From NCBI GenBank assembly GCA_017464525.1, contig JAFTZM010000021.1, positions 17,446-81,445 of the forward strand: 64,000 nucleotides of DNA. The letters run 5' to 3'. The notes beneath the pieces are model-generated. The model saw only the letters and a program-made list of their open reading frames with translations, searched no databases and had not been told where the DNA came from. Source of the DNA: Clostridia bacterium (GTDB taxonomy: Bacteria; Bacillota; Clostridia; Oscillospirales; QAKW01). Shown here piece by piece: positions 25,645 through 35,215 of this stretch. Position numbers and translations under genes: made by a program. Each line of letters starts with the position of its first letter. The stretch's first letter is position 1.

Positions 25645-28044
25645 ATGAATGTAACAAAAGGCTGGCTGGCAGATTTTCTGGAATTAAACGAATCTGCCGC
25701 CGATATTGCAAAAGATATGACCATGAGCGGCTCCAAGGTTGAGACCTTCAGCTGCTGGAACGATAACATCAGCAACGTGGTAGTGGGCCATCTGCTGGAG
25801 GTGGTTCCCCATCCCGATTCCGATCATCTGCAGATCTGCCAGGTGGATGTGGGCGAAGCCGAACCGGTACAGATCATCACCGGTGCTCAGAACATCAAAG
25901 TGGGGGATTATGTTCCCGCCGCCTTGGACAACAGCCTGCTGCCCGGCGGTGTCAAGATCAAAAAGGGCAAGCTGCGCGGCCTGCCCTCCAACGGAATGCT
26001 TTGCTCTTTAGGCGAGCTGAACCTGACCACCGGTAATTTCCCCGAATGCATTGAGGACGGCATTATGATCCTGCCCGGGGAGTACAAGCCCGGCACTCCC
26101 ATCGATGAAGCGCTGGGGCTGAACGATCCCATGATCGAATTTGAGATCACCCCCAACCGCCCCGACTGCCTTTCTGTGATCGGCCTGGCCAGAGAAGCTG
26201 CTGCCACCTACCGTCGGCCCTTCAATAAGCATATTCCTGAATACCATGAGGACACCGCCGATGATATCAAGAATTATCTTTCCGTAACGGTGGAAGAGCC
26301 CGCCGCTTGCCCTCGCTACATGGCAAGGGTCGTAAAAAATGTTAAGATCGGCCCCTCTCCCCTGTGGCTCCGCAACCGGTTGTATGCAGTAGGTGTGCGG
26401 CCCATCAACAATGTGGTAGACATTACCAACTATGTGATGCTGGAGTACGGCCAGCCCATGCACGCCTTTGATTACCGTACCATCCGGGGCAAAGAGATCC
26501 GGGTCAAAATGGCCGGCGATCAGGAAAAGTTTACCACTCTGGATGGGCAGGAGCGTACCCTGCAGTCCTCCATGCTGACCATTGCCGACGGCGAAGGCAC
26601 CATTGCAGTTGCCGGTATTATGGGCGGCCTGAACAGCGAGATCGAAAATGATACTGCAACCATCGTATTTGAATCGGCGAACTTTGACGGTGTAACCATC
26701 CGGAAGGCTTCCCGGGCGCTCGGCCTGAGAACCGATGCCTCCTCCCGCTACGAAAAAGGGCTGGATCCGGTGATGACCGAAGGTGCCATCAACCGTGCCT
26801 GCGAGCTGGCTGAGCTGCTGGCCGGCGGTACGGTAGTTGCCGGTGTGCTGGATGTAAACAACGATACCCGCAAGCCCCGCACCATCACCCTGCGCCCCGA
26901 CCGAGTCAACGCATTTCTCGGCACTGAGATCGAGCCTACCTTTATGAAGGACTCCCTCACCATGCTGGAGTTCGGCGTGGACGACAGCAAGAGCCCCTGG
27001 GAAGTCTCCATTCCCTCCTTCCGTGATGATGTGGAGGGCGAAGCCGATCTGGCAGAAGAGATCGTACGTCTGTATGGTTACAACAATATCCCCACCACTC
27101 TGGTTCAGATGGCTACCACCCAAGGGATGCTGACCCCTGCTCAGGCGCTGCAGAAGACCATGAATGAGACTCTGCTGGCCTGCGGCTACAGCGAGATCTG
27201 CACCTACAGCTTCATCAGCCCTAAGGTCTACGATAAGCTGCTGCTGCCTGCAGACAGTAGCTACCGGCAATCGGTGGTCATCTCCAATCCTCTGGGCGAG
27301 GACACCAGCGTGATGCGTACCACCGCTCTGGGCAGTATGCTGGCCACCCTTTCCACCAACTACAATAACCGTAATCTGGAGGCCCGCCTCTTTGAGCCTG
27401 CCACCACCTACACTTACACCGGAGCAGACACCCTCCCCTATGAGCAGGTAGAATATGTTCTGGGCTGCTACGGCAAAAATGAAAGCTTTTACACCCTCAA
27501 GGGTGCTGTGGAGCAGTTGCTGAAGGCTACCGGCCTGAAGCCGGAGCTGGTAGAATTTACTCCTTGGAGAGAGCATCCCACCTTCCATCCCGGAAAGACT
27601 GCCGAGATCCTTTACCAAGGTGAGGTTCTGGGCTTTATGGGCGAGGTTCATCCGCTGATCCCGGCTCAGTTTGAGCTGCCTGAAGGGGTTTGGGTGGCCG
27701 ATCTTTACTTTGAGAAGATCCTGGCAGCCGCAAAGCCCGCCAAGGAATATCATCCGCTGCCTAAGTTCCCTGCCACCGCACGGGATCTGGCCTTTGTGTG
27801 CAAGAAATCCCTGACGGTCGGTTCCATGGAAAAGGTGATCCGTGAAAAGGGCGGAAATATTCTGGAAAGCGTTGCCCTCTTTGACATCTACGAAGGAAAG
27901 CAGATCGCAGAAGGCATGAAGAGCGTGGCCTTCAGCCTGACCTTCCGTGCTGCCGACCGCACCCTGAGCGATGAAGAGATCGATCAGAAGGTCAAAAAGA
28001 TGGTAGACGGCATCGTTGCCCTCGGCGCCACCCTCAGATCTTAA
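25645..28044 (+). CDS. pheT: Phenylalanine--tRNA ligase beta subunit
   Basis: PheT (799 residues) carries tRNA-binding and editing functions. The order is: N-terminal tRNA-binding OB domain (about 40-150, VVVGHLLEVVPHPDSDHLQICQVDVG), B3/B4 editing domain (about 210-385), B5 domain (about 405-475), a catalytic-like core, and a C-terminal FDX-ACB anticodon-binding domain (from about 705, YHPLPKFPATARDLAFV). The RBS is AGGAGG. Length is standard. Long antisense open frames across this gene are codon-bias shadows. Confidence 0.97.
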   Translation: MNVTKGWLADFLELNESAADIAKDMTMSGSKVETFSCWNDNISNVVVGHLLEVVPHPDSDHLQICQVDVGEAEPVQIITGAQNIKVGDYVPAALDNSLLPGGVKIKKGKLRGLPSNGMLCSLGELNLTTGNFPECIEDGIMILPGEYKPGTPIDEALGLNDPMIEFEITPNRPDCLSVIGLAREAAATYRRPFNKHIPEYHEDTADDIKNYLSVTVEEPAACPRYMARVVKNVKIGPSPLWLRNRLYAVGVRPINNVVDITNYVMLEYGQPMHAFDYRTIRGKEIRVKMAGDQEKFTTLDGQERTLQSSMLTIADGEGTIAVAGIMGGLNSEIENDTATIVFESANFDGVTIRKASRALGLRTDASSRYEKGLDPVMTEGAINRACELAELLAGGTVVAGVLDVNNDTRKPRTITLRPDRVNAFLGTEIEPTFMKDSLTMLEFGVDDSKSPWEVSIPSFRDDVEGEADLAEEIVRLYGYNNIPTTLVQMATTQGMLTPAQALQKTMNETLLACGYSEICTYSFISPKVYDKLLLPADSSYRQSVVISNPLGEDTSVMRTTALGSMLATLSTNYNNRNLEARLFEPATTYTYTGADTLPYEQVEYVLGCYGKNESFYTLKGAVEQLLKATGLKPELVEFTPWREHPTFHPGKTAEILYQGEVLGFMGEVHPLIPAQFELPEGVWVADLYFEKILAAAKPAKEYHPLPKFPATARDLAFVCKKSLTVGSMEKVIREKGGNILESVALFDIYEGKQIAEGMKSVAFSLTFRAADRTLSDEEIDQKVKKMVDGIVALGATLRS

Positions 28045-28077
28045 ACTAGAGTGGGTAAAATAATCCGAACCAGCCTC

Positions 28078-28101
28078 AAAGCGGCGATTTTTCGCCGCTT
28101 T
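28078..28101 (+). terminator. pheT terminator
   Basis: AAAGCGGCGA/TCGCCGCTTT stem with a TTTT loop, followed by a short T-rich stretch (AATTTTC). Confidence 0.75.
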
Positions 28102-28120
28102 AATTTTCATAAAAATAGTC

Positions 28121-28149
28121 TTGTATTCCTAATCAAAAGGTAGTATAAT
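28121..28149 (+). promoter_or_regulatory. ireB promoter
   Basis: TTGTAT (28121-28126), 17 bp, TATAAT (28144-28149), 34 bp before the ATG. Confidence 0.8.
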
Positions 28150-28182
28150 AATTCTATATTATTTAGCAGGAGGTTATAAAAT

Positions 28183-28428
28183 ATGCTGGAAGAAACACAA
28201 TCCTTTAAAATTAAAAAGGATGAAAAAATGGAGATGAAAGAGATCCTTACAGCGGTTTACGATGCGTTGAAGGAAAAAGGCTATAACCCCCTGAACCAGA
28301 TCGTGGGTTATATCTTAAGTGAAGACCCCACCTACATCACCAACCACAATAACGCCCGGGCGCTGATCCGCAAGATCGATCGGGATGAATTGCTGGGTGA
28401 ACTTGTAAAATTCTATTTAGATCATTAA
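28183..28428 (+). CDS. IreB-family regulatory phosphoprotein (UPF0297/YrzL)
   Basis: This 81-residue protein matches the IreB/YrzL (UPF0297) family by its hallmark segments: an N-terminal [50 protein letters not shown] and a C-terminal [18 protein letters not shown]. In Enterococcus, IreB is phosphorylated on N-terminal threonines by the PASTA kinase IreK and affects cephalosporin resistance. Thr residues are present near the N-terminus here. In many Firmicutes it precedes ruvX and yrzB; here it stands alone with its own promoter and terminator. AGGAGG lies 10 bp before the ATG. Confidence 0.93.
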   Translation: MLEETQSFKIKKDEKMEMKEILTAVYDALKEKGYNPLNQIVGYILSEDPTYITNHNNARALIRKIDRDELLGELVKFYLDH

Positions 28429-28459
28429 AATAACGGCAGCCATCGGCTGCCGTTATTTT
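28429..28459. terminator. Bidirectional terminator between ireB and lipoprotein gene
   Basis: AATAACGGCAGCC/GGCTGCCGTTATT with a 3-nt loop; T-rich on both sides, so it can end the convergent transcripts. Confidence 0.9.
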
Positions 28460-29372
28460 ATTTAATCTCGGGATAGTATTGAATTGTGGGCTTATCGCCG
28501 GTATAAAGGATCAGGCTATCGCTCATGATCTGCAGATAATCATATTCCTCCAGGGATCCCCAATCATAGTTTTTTCGGTTGGCATAATCCACCGAAACGA
28601 TGGTATGATCGTTCACGGTGATCAGCCGGTCACCGGCAACATTAAAATAAGTAAAGCTGCCGGAAAGATGCTTGGTGATCTTGGCATTTTCCGCATCATA
28701 GGTGCAGAGGGTATTCTGCTGGGTACCGGAATTATCAATGAGAAAGGCAATATCAGCGCCGCCATTTAGGGAGACCACATCCCGGCAGTGCTCATAGACG
28801 CCCCGGTAGATGATGGATTCCAGATCCGTCTCAAAGGGCTTCACAATAAAGAGATCCTTGGTATCATCGTGATAATAAAGCCCGTGATCGGTGATCCAGA
28901 AGGCATTGGCGGTATGCTTCAGATCGATCTGCCCCCCTTCGCCGGTGGTAAGATCAAAGGTATAAACATAAGCGCCGTGCTCATCGGTGATATAATAGAC
29001 CGTATTCCCATGCACCTGATAGGCCATTACGCCGCTCAGCAGCTCGCTATAGGATTTTTCTGCCAGATCATAGCAGTACAGCTCCGAGCCCTGCAGATAC
29101 TTAAAAAAGATCTTATTGCCCAGCATGGCAATATAATAAATATCCCCTTCCACCAGAAACCGGCTGTCGTTCTTCTTTTTATTATAGAGGACCAGCCCGA
29201 CTTTACCGTCCTCTTCCCCACGCAGAGCGATCCAGTCACCCTGCTCGGTAGCCAGGGTATTGCCCCATTTGAGGCCATTGGTAAAGGTATCCTCCACCTG
29301 GATCTTGCCGCAGGAGGAAAGACCCAGCAGCAGGGCAAGAAGGAGAAAAAAAGCAACGATTCTATTTCTCAT
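28458..29372 (-). CDS. Lipoprotein, beta-propeller-like repeats
   Basis: This 304-residue protein has a lipoprotein signal (MRNRIVAFFLLLALLLGLSS then Cys). The mature part has repeated short strands with a Tyr-rich pattern (IYYIAMLGNKIFFKYL, NTVYYITDEHGAYVY, HGLYYHDDTKDLFIV, SLILYTGD), as in DUF5050-type or PQQ-like beta propellers. It is probably anchored on the outer face of the membrane. It starts only 3 bp after the rhamnulokinase stop and shares its transcript. The ligand and role are unknown; a link to rhamnose metabolism would rest on position alone. Confidence 0.75.
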   Translation of the reverse strand: MRNRIVAFFLLLALLLGLSSCGKIQVEDTFTNGLKWGNTLATEQGDWIALRGEEDGKVGLVLYNKKKNDSRFLVEGDIYYIAMLGNKIFFKYLQGSELYCYDLAEKSYSELLSGVMAYQVHGNTVYYITDEHGAYVYTFDLTTGEGGQIDLKHTANAFWITDHGLYYHDDTKDLFIVKPFETDLESIIYRGVYEHCRDVVSLNGGADIAFLIDNSGTQQNTLCTYDAENAKITKHLSGSFTYFNVAGDRLITVNDHTIVSVDYANRKNYDWGSLEEYDYLQIMSDSLILYTGDKPTIQYYPEIK

Positions 29373-29374
29373 TT

Positions 29375-30781
29375 TTATTTCTCCCGGGGAAGGTAGGTCT
29401 TAACGGGGAAGGAATCGGCGATCAGCTTACGGGCCTCCTGCACATCCTGCACCGCGCCCAGAGTGATGAGCTGAACGGCGATATTGCCCAGAACAGTTGC
29501 CTCAATGGGCCCGGCATACACCGGCAGGCCGGTAGCATCAGCGGAAAGCTGGCAAAGCAGGGTATCCTGAATACCGCCGCCCACCATCCGCAGGGCGGTG
29601 AACTTCTTGCCGGTCACATTGGCCAGATGAGCCACCGCTTCCTTATATTTGGCGGCCAGGCTGTAATAGATCACCCGCATCACATCGCCGTCTGTTTCCG
29701 GAACCGGCTGGTTGGTCTCCCGGCAGATGGTACGGATCCGCTCCGGCATATTGCCCGGAGGAGAAAGGCGGCCGTCGTCCACATCGATGACAGAAGATAT
29801 GGTGCTTTCCAGCGCCATATTCTTGAGATCCTCAAAGGAATAATCCTTCCCCTGCTTCTTAAAGAAGCGCTTGGTCTCCTGGATCAGCCAGAGACCCATG
29901 ATATTCCGCAGGAAGCGGACATTGCCGTAGGCACCGCCCTCATTGGAGAGGCGGGCTTCCCGGGCGGCATCGTCGGTGATAGGAGCATCCATTTCACAGC
30001 CCAGAAGGCTCCAGGTGCCGCAGCTGATAAAGGCTGTTTCCTCACCGGGGGCGGCAGGAACCGCCAGAACTGCGCTGGCAGTATCGTGGGAGCCCACAGA
30101 GATCACCTTGGTTTCGGGGATCATCAGCTCCTCCTGCAACTTGGGGGTGATGGTGCCCAGCACCCGGCCGGAAAGATGAATTTCAGGCAGGATGGCGGGA
30201 TCCAGCTCCAGCGCCTTCAGCAGCTTCTCATCCCACTTTTTGGTGCGGACGTTCATCAGCGAAGTGGTAGAAACATTGGAAAAATCCGCGTTTTTCACCC
30301 CGGTGAGGAAATAGCCGAAAAGATCCGGCATCATAAGCAGTGTCTTAGCGCTCTTGAGCATCCAGGGCTGCTGCTGTTGCAGGGTATAAAGTTGATACAC
30401 GGTATTGAAGGGCAGGTAGGGCACGCCGGAGATCTGATAGACTTCTTCCTCGGGAATTTTATCGAAAAAGCCGGGGCCGATCTCCGCATAGGCGGTATCG
30501 CGATAGTTGCGGGGATTGCCGATCAGGCGGCCGGATTCATCCAGCAGGCCGAAATCCACACCCCAGGTATCAATACCGACACTATCCACAGCGCCGGCCT
30601 TCATCAGGCCCTGCTTGATCTCATGATAGAGGCGGGCAACGTCCCAATAAAAGGTATCGCCGATCTGCACAGGGTCGTTGGAAAAGCGGTGGATCTCCTC
30701 CATTTTGATCTTTCCATTTTCCAAGGTTGCGGCCATGGCACGGCCGCTGGAAGCACCAAAATCGAATGCAAGTATTTTCAT
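29375..30781 (-). CDS. rhaB: Rhamnulokinase
   Basis: This 468-residue FGGY-family sugar kinase phosphorylates L-rhamnulose. It has ILAFDFGASSGRAM (phosphate 1), the rhamnulokinase-type segment VDSVGIDTWGVDFGLLD, SVGSHDTASAVLAVP (adenosine/phosphate 2) and MVGGGIQDTLLCQ. The ATG at 30781 follows AAGGAG. A -10 box (TATACT) lies upstream on the minus strand. No rhaA, rhaD, transporter or regulator is adjacent, so if it works in rhamnose use its partners are elsewhere. A related deoxyhexulose such as fuculose is possible, but the sequence reads most like RhaB. Confidence 0.9.
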   Translation of the reverse strand: MKILAFDFGASSGRAMAATLENGKIKMEEIHRFSNDPVQIGDTFYWDVARLYHEIKQGLMKAGAVDSVGIDTWGVDFGLLDESGRLIGNPRNYRDTAYAEIGPGFFDKIPEEEVYQISGVPYLPFNTVYQLYTLQQQQPWMLKSAKTLLMMPDLFGYFLTGVKNADFSNVSTTSLMNVRTKKWDEKLLKALELDPAILPEIHLSGRVLGTITPKLQEELMIPETKVISVGSHDTASAVLAVPAAPGEETAFISCGTWSLLGCEMDAPITDDAAREARLSNEGGAYGNVRFLRNIMGLWLIQETKRFFKKQGKDYSFEDLKNMALESTISSVIDVDDGRLSPPGNMPERIRTICRETNQPVPETDGDVMRVIYYSLAAKYKEAVAHLANVTGKKFTALRMVGGGIQDTLLCQLSADATGLPVYAGPIEATVLGNIAVQLITLGAVQDVQEARKLIADSFPVKTYLPREK

Positions 30782-30848
30782 CGGAATTCTCCTTATAAAG
30801 CATTTTTAATAAGTATAACACGGATGGCGCAAAAAAGGAAGAGATTTA

Positions 30849-30877
30849 TTGACGAATTTTCACCGGAGGTGTATAAT
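30849..30877 (+). promoter_or_regulatory. Promoter of the PLP enzyme - PHP operon
   Basis: TTGACG (30849-30854), 17 bp, TATAAT (30872-30877). The start near 30884 rules out use of the ATG at 30878 as a leader ORF. Confidence 0.85.
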
Positions 30878-30906
30878 ATGGAGAAAAGAAAGGAGTTGCA
30901 GAAGCT

Positions 30907-32136
30907 TTGAACATACAACAAGCAGATAAGCTGGCCATAGAACGGATCGCTCCGGCGGTAAGGGAAGCCGAAGAGGTGGCCTTTTATACCACCAACCGTG
31001 TGCTGGAGGCCTTTCGGGCAGAGCGGGTCAGCGAGACCCATTTTGCCGGCTCTACCGGCTATGGCTACGGAGACCGGGGCCGGGATACGCTGGATAAGCT
31101 CTTTGCCCGGGCGTTGGAGGCGGAGGATTGCCTGGTGCGCCCCCAATTTATTTCCGGTACCCATACCCTGACCGTCGCCCTTTTCGGGGTACTGCGTCCC
31201 GGAGACATCATGCTGGCGGTAACAGGCAAGCCCTATGACACCTTAGACGAGGTGATCGGTCTTGCCGGCAATGCAGGCGACGGATCTCTGAAGGATTTCG
31301 GCATTCAATATCAGCAGGTCGATTTAAAGGACGGCGGCATTGATTTTGACGGGATCGAAAATGCCCTGAAAAATCCGGCGGTAAAGATGATCTTTATTCA
31401 AAAATCCAAGGGCTACCAGAACCGGCCCACCCTTTCCGCTGTGGAGATCGGCAAGATCGCTCATTTCGCCCATGAGCTCCGCCCGGAGATCATTGTGATG
31501 GTAGACAATTGCTACGGCGAATTCTGTGAAATGCATGAGCCCACCTATTACGGGGTGGATCTGATGGCCGGCTCTCTGATCAAAAATCCCGGCGGCGGCA
31601 TTGCCCCCACCGGCGGCTATATTGCCGGAAGAAGCGATCTCATTGAGCAATGCGCCTACCGGCTGACCTCTCCCGGCATCGGCCGCGAAAGCGGATGCAC
31701 CCTGAACGTTTTAAGAGAGCTTTACCAAGGCTTATTTCTGGCGCCTCACACCGTTTTGCAGGCCAAAAAGACCGCCATCTATGCTGCGGCGATGTTTGAG
31801 CAGTTAGGGTGCGAGACCTCCCCCGCCTATGACGGGCCTCGCTATGATATTATTCAAACCATTGCCACCGGCAGCCCCGAGAGCCTGCTGGCCTTCTGCA
31901 AGGGGATCCAGTCCGGGTCTCCGGTGGACAGCTATGTGACCCCGGAGGCATGGGAGATGCCGGGGTATGATGCGCCGGTCGTGATGGCGGCAGGAGCCTT
32001 TGTGATGGGCGCTTCCATTGAACTTTCTGCCGACGGCCCCATGAAGCCGCCTTACACCGCCTTCCTGCAGGGCGGGCTAACCTTTGAAAGCGGTCGGCTG
32101 GGGATCATGAGAGCTTTTGAGGAAATGAACAAATGA
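30907..32136 (+). CDS. PLP-dependent enzyme, aluminium-resistance/methionine gamma-lyase-like family
   Basis: This 409-residue protein belongs to the group often annotated as aluminium resistance protein or methionine gamma-lyase family (YnbB-like). Diagnostic stretches are GYGYGDRGRDTLD, VRPQFISGTHTLTVALFGVLRPGD, FIQKSKGYQNRPTLS, MVDNCYGEFCE and the PLP-lysine region AGSLIKNPGGGIAPTGGYIAG. The cofactor and a C-S lyase-type chemistry are family knowledge; the physiological substrate is not established. It starts with TTG at 30907 behind AAGGAG (30890-30895); no better ATG fits. Its stop overlaps the PHP gene by 4 bp. Confidence 0.88.
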   Translation: MNIQQADKLAIERIAPAVREAEEVAFYTTNRVLEAFRAERVSETHFAGSTGYGYGDRGRDTLDKLFARALEAEDCLVRPQFISGTHTLTVALFGVLRPGDIMLAVTGKPYDTLDEVIGLAGNAGDGSLKDFGIQYQQVDLKDGGIDFDGIENALKNPAVKMIFIQKSKGYQNRPTLSAVEIGKIAHFAHELRPEIIVMVDNCYGEFCEMHEPTYYGVDLMAGSLIKNPGGGIAPTGGYIAGRSDLIEQCAYRLTSPGIGRESGCTLNVLRELYQGLFLAPHTVLQAKKTAIYAAAMFEQLGCETSPAYDGPRYDIIQTIATGSPESLLAFCKGIQSGSPVDSYVTPEAWEMPGYDAPVVMAAGAFVMGASIELSADGPMKPPYTAFLQGGLTFESGRLGIMRAFEEMNK

Positions 32137-33023
32137 TCGATCTGCATATGCACACCACCGCCTCTGACGGTGAACGGACCCCTGCTGAAATCCTTCAAAA
32201 ATGCGAGGCATTGGGGTTGGAGCTGATCTCCATCAGCGATCACTACACCATGGATGGCTATGACCAATTAAAAGACCCGGCGGTACGGAGTTTATTTTCC
32301 GGGGAGATCCTCCCCGCCTGCGAATTCAGCGCTCATTTCAACGGTATCTCCATTGAGGTGCTGGGGTACGGCATCGACCCGGAGGATGCCAGGGACTACC
32401 TGAAAAAGACTTACCCTCCCCTGAAGGAAAAACAGCGGCGGGAGATGGAGCAATTGATCCTGCAATACCGAGAACGAGGCTTTCAATTCGACGAAGCTGC
32501 GGTGCGGAGCAACTTCAACGCTCACGGGGGCAGAACTGCCATGCAGATAGAGCTGCGCAGATACCCGGAGAATGTGGCCCGCTTCTTTGACCCGGCCTCT
32601 GAAACCAGCGAAAAGAGCTTTTTGCGCCGGGAGGTCTCCAATCCGGAAAGCCCCTATTTCATGAACACCGAAGGCCTCTACCCTTCTGCCAAGGAGGTCT
32701 GCGAGACCATCCGTTCCCTGGGAGGAAAGGCGGTCATTGCCCATCCCGGCTGCTACAACCAGCGGGTATACGAAAATCTGGAGACCCTTATTCAGACCGC
32801 ACGGCCGGACGGTCTGGAGGCATGGTATTCCACCCACACGCCGGAACAGCGGCAGCATCTGCTTTCTCTCTGCGAAAAATATGACCTGATCTACAGCGGG
32901 GGCAGCGATTACCACAACGATGCCCGGGAAAAGGTGGGTAATGTACTGGGAATGGCAGAGCTTGCCGATATTTTCCCCGTGAAAGAGATCCGCCAATGGG
33001 CCGACAAACTGAAAAAAATATAA
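32133..33023 (+). CDS. PHP-domain phosphoesterase
   Basis: This 296-residue PHP-domain protein resembles YciV/TrpH-type nucleoside 3',5'-bisphosphate phosphatases and 5'-exonucleases. Metal-binding motifs are IDLHMHTTASDGERTP, ISISDHYTMDGYDQL, VIAHPGCY and SGGSDYHNDA. The insert around residues 60-180 is typical of the single-domain bacterial forms. The ATG overlaps the upstream stop (ATGA), so it is co-translated with the PLP enzyme. It probably recycles phosphorylated nucleotide by-products in the cytosol; this is family inference. Confidence 0.88.
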   Translation: MIDLHMHTTASDGERTPAEILQKCEALGLELISISDHYTMDGYDQLKDPAVRSLFSGEILPACEFSAHFNGISIEVLGYGIDPEDARDYLKKTYPPLKEKQRREMEQLILQYRERGFQFDEAAVRSNFNAHGGRTAMQIELRRYPENVARFFDPASETSEKSFLRREVSNPESPYFMNTEGLYPSAKEVCETIRSLGGKAVIAHPGCYNQRVYENLETLIQTARPDGLEAWYSTHTPEQRQHLLSLCEKYDLIYSGGSDYHNDAREKVGNVLGMAELADIFPVKEIRQWADKLKKI

Positions 33024-33027
33024 AAAG

Positions 33028-33063
33028 ATTGCTGATCTCCTGCGTCGGAGATCAGCAATTTTT
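33028..33063. terminator. Bidirectional terminator between PHP gene and pyk
   Basis: ATTGCTGATCTCC/GGAGATCAGCAAT, a 13-bp stem with a 6-nt loop; T-runs flank both sides. Confidence 0.92.
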
Positions 33064-34480
33064 ATTCTTCAATGGTTTCAACTTTGATGAGATTGGTATT
33101 TCCCGATTCCCCGTTGATGATGCCGCCGGTCACCACCAGGGTATCCCCCACATCCAAATGGAAGGACTCCACAGCAGCCTCCTTGGCTTCTTCAAAGAGA
33201 TCCCCAAGGTTGGTCACCAGGGTGCCGAGAACCGGAGTAACGCCCCAGGAAAGGGCCAATTTACGCCAAGTACGTTCGTTGGCCGTTAAGCCCACGATAT
33301 CCACCGGGCAGCGGTAGCGGGATACCATCCGGGCGGTCATGCCCGAAAGGGAGCAGACCACAATGGCCTTGGCATCCAGATCCATCGCCATACCGCAGGT
33401 GGCGTGAGAAATGGCATCCACCGGGTTTTTAATGATAAATTCATTATTGTAAAAGCGCTTACGGTAAGAGATATTCTGCTCTGTCTTTTCGGCGATCCGG
33501 GCCATGGTCTCCACAGTTTTGACCGGGTACTTGCCGGCTGCGGTCTCGCCGGAGAGCATAATGGCACTGGTGCCGTCGTATACCGCATTGGCCACATCGG
33601 AGATCTCCGCACGGGTGGGGCGGGGATTATGGATCATGGATTCCAGCATCTCGGTGGCAGTAATGGTACGTTTTCCCAGCTTACGGCAGGTGGTGATGAT
33701 CCGTTTCTGGATAGCGGGCAGCTCCTCAAAGGGAATCTCGACCCCCATATCGCCCCGGGCGACCATGATCCCATCGCTTTCCTTGCAGATCTCTTCAATA
33801 TTATCTACACCGGCCTGATTTTCGATCTTTGCGATCAGATCCGTATTGGCGCAGCCGTTAGCACGGATAAATTTCCTTACATCCACCAGATCCTGGCGGC
33901 AGGAAACAAAGGAGCAGGCAATAAAATCCACCCCATGCTGGATCCCGAAGAGGATATCCGCTTTATCCTGCGCGCTGAGATAGGGCTGCTTCAGGGTCTT
34001 ATTGGGGAAGCTCATGCTCTTACGGTCGGAGAGTACACCGCCGATCTCGGTACGGCAGATGATATCCGGGCCCTTAATTTCTTCCACAGCGAAAGAAACC
34101 AAGCCATCATTGACTAGAATACGGTCGCCGGGAGCCAGCTCCTCCGCCAGCGCCTTATAGCTGACGGAAACACGGGTCTCATCCCCCTCCACATCCTCTG
34201 CGGTAAAAATAAAGGTTGCACCGTCTGCAACGGTAACGCTGCCTTTTTTGAAGGTTTTGATGCGGTATTCCGGGCCCTTTGTATCCAGCAGGATGGCAAT
34301 GGGCATCTTCAGCTTTTCCCGCACCCGCTTGATCATGGCGATCCGCTCAGCGTGCTCCTCATGGGTACCGTGGGAAAAATTCAGCCGAGCCACATTCAGG
34401 CCGGCCTGGCACATAGCAGTAAAGGTTTTTTCATCAGAAGATGCAGGACCGATGGTACATACGATTTTAGTTTTTCTCAT
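33062..34480 (-). CDS. pyk: Pyruvate kinase
   Basis: Pyruvate kinase (472 residues) makes ATP and pyruvate from PEP and ADP. It begins RKTKIVCTIGPASSDEKT. It has LDTKGPEYRIK, the B-domain insertion (about 70-165), the active-site IAKIENQAGVDNIEEI, MVARGDMGVEIPFEELPAIQK, and the C-terminal allosteric domain. There is no extra PEP-utiliser domain as in Bacillus. The RBS is AGGAAAG. It lies 18 bp after rpe on the same strand. Confidence 0.97.
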   Translation of the reverse strand: MRKTKIVCTIGPASSDEKTFTAMCQAGLNVARLNFSHGTHEEHAERIAMIKRVREKLKMPIAILLDTKGPEYRIKTFKKGSVTVADGATFIFTAEDVEGDETRVSVSYKALAEELAPGDRILVNDGLVSFAVEEIKGPDIICRTEIGGVLSDRKSMSFPNKTLKQPYLSAQDKADILFGIQHGVDFIACSFVSCRQDLVDVRKFIRANGCANTDLIAKIENQAGVDNIEEICKESDGIMVARGDMGVEIPFEELPAIQKRIITTCRKLGKRTITATEMLESMIHNPRPTRAEISDVANAVYDGTSAIMLSGETAAGKYPVKTVETMARIAEKTEQNISYRKRFYNNEFIIKNPVDAISHATCGMAMDLDAKAIVVCSLSGMTARMVSRYRCPVDIVGLTANERTWRKLALSWGVTPVLGTLVTNLGDLFEEAKEAAVESFHLDVGDTLVVTGGIINGESGNTNLIKVETIEE

Positions 34481-34498
34481 GTCTTTCCTCCGTAGGAC

Positions 34499-35161
34499 TT
34501 AAAGGGTTTGAAAGCGTGCAGTAAAATTTTTAGCATTCTGCTCAGTTTGATCTTTAGAAAAAACCGCAGAACCAGCCACGATCACGTTGGCACCGGCCTC
34601 GGTGACCACCGGCAGATTATCCAGATTGATGCCGCCATCCACCTGAATATGATAATGGAGCCCCAGCTCCTCCCGCATGGTACGGATGGCAGAGACCTTG
34701 GGCATCATATCGGCCATGAACTTCTGGCCGCCGAAGCCGGGCTCTACGGTCATAATCAACACCATATCGCAAAGGGGCAGGTATTCCTTCACCGCCTCGG
34801 CGGGGGTGGCAGGCTTCAGCGCAATGGCAAAGGACTTCCCGGCCTCATGGACCCGATCAGCGATCTCCCGGATCTTTTCGGTGGCCTCCAGATGAACACA
34901 GATCAGATCTGCGCCGGCCGCCAGAAAATCATCGATATAGCGCTCGGGGCGTTCGATCATCAGATGAACGTCGAAGAATGCATCCGTCACCGGGCGCAGA
35001 CTCTTCATAACAGGGCCGCCGAAAGAGATATTGGGCACGAACATTCCGTCCATCACATCGATATGAAGCCATTCGGCCCCGCCCCGCACGGCGGCATTGG
35101 CATCCTCGCCCAGCCGGGCAAAATCCGAAGCTAAAAGTGAAGGCGATAAGATATACTTCAT
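34499..35161 (-). CDS. rpe: Ribulose-phosphate 3-epimerase
   Basis: Rpe (220 residues) interconverts ribulose-5-P and xylulose-5-P. It is a TIM barrel with the family signatures SPSLLASDFARLGEDA, LHIDVMDGMFVPNISFGG, DVHLMIERPERYI, VEPGFGGQKFM and the phosphate-binding VDGGI. The ATG at 35161 follows GGGAGG; an open extension upstream is not conserved. It lies downstream of the ptsH terminator and upstream of pyk, forming a small central-carbon cluster that probably relies on partial terminator read-through. Confidence 0.96.
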   Translation of the reverse strand: MKYILSPSLLASDFARLGEDANAAVRGGAEWLHIDVMDGMFVPNISFGGPVMKSLRPVTDAFFDVHLMIERPERYIDDFLAAGADLICVHLEATEKIREIADRVHEAGKSFAIALKPATPAEAVKEYLPLCDMVLIMTVEPGFGGQKFMADMMPKVSAIRTMREELGLHYHIQVDGGINLDNLPVVTEAGANVIVAGSAVFSKDQTEQNAKNFTARFQTL

Positions 35162-35180
35162 TTTAAATCCTCCCAATGAA

Positions 35181-35210
35181 AAAAGCACTGCGATTGGATG
35201 CAGTGCTTTT
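35181..35210 (-). terminator. ptsH terminator
   Basis: AAAAGCACTGC/GCAGTGCTTTT stem with an 8-nt loop and a T-run on the minus strand. rpe follows about 20 bp later without an obvious promoter of its own, so termination may be partial. Confidence 0.85.
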
Positions 35211-35215
35211 AGTTC

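Noticed and set aside
26008..28110. A 700-codon open frame antisense to pheT
   Set aside because: It has no RBS or family features, and the opposite strand encodes an unmistakable PheT; it is an effect of codon bias.
30878..30910. Ten-codon leader ORF before the PLP enzyme
   Set aside because: The predicted transcription start at about 30884 lies downstream of its ATG, so it would not be on the message.
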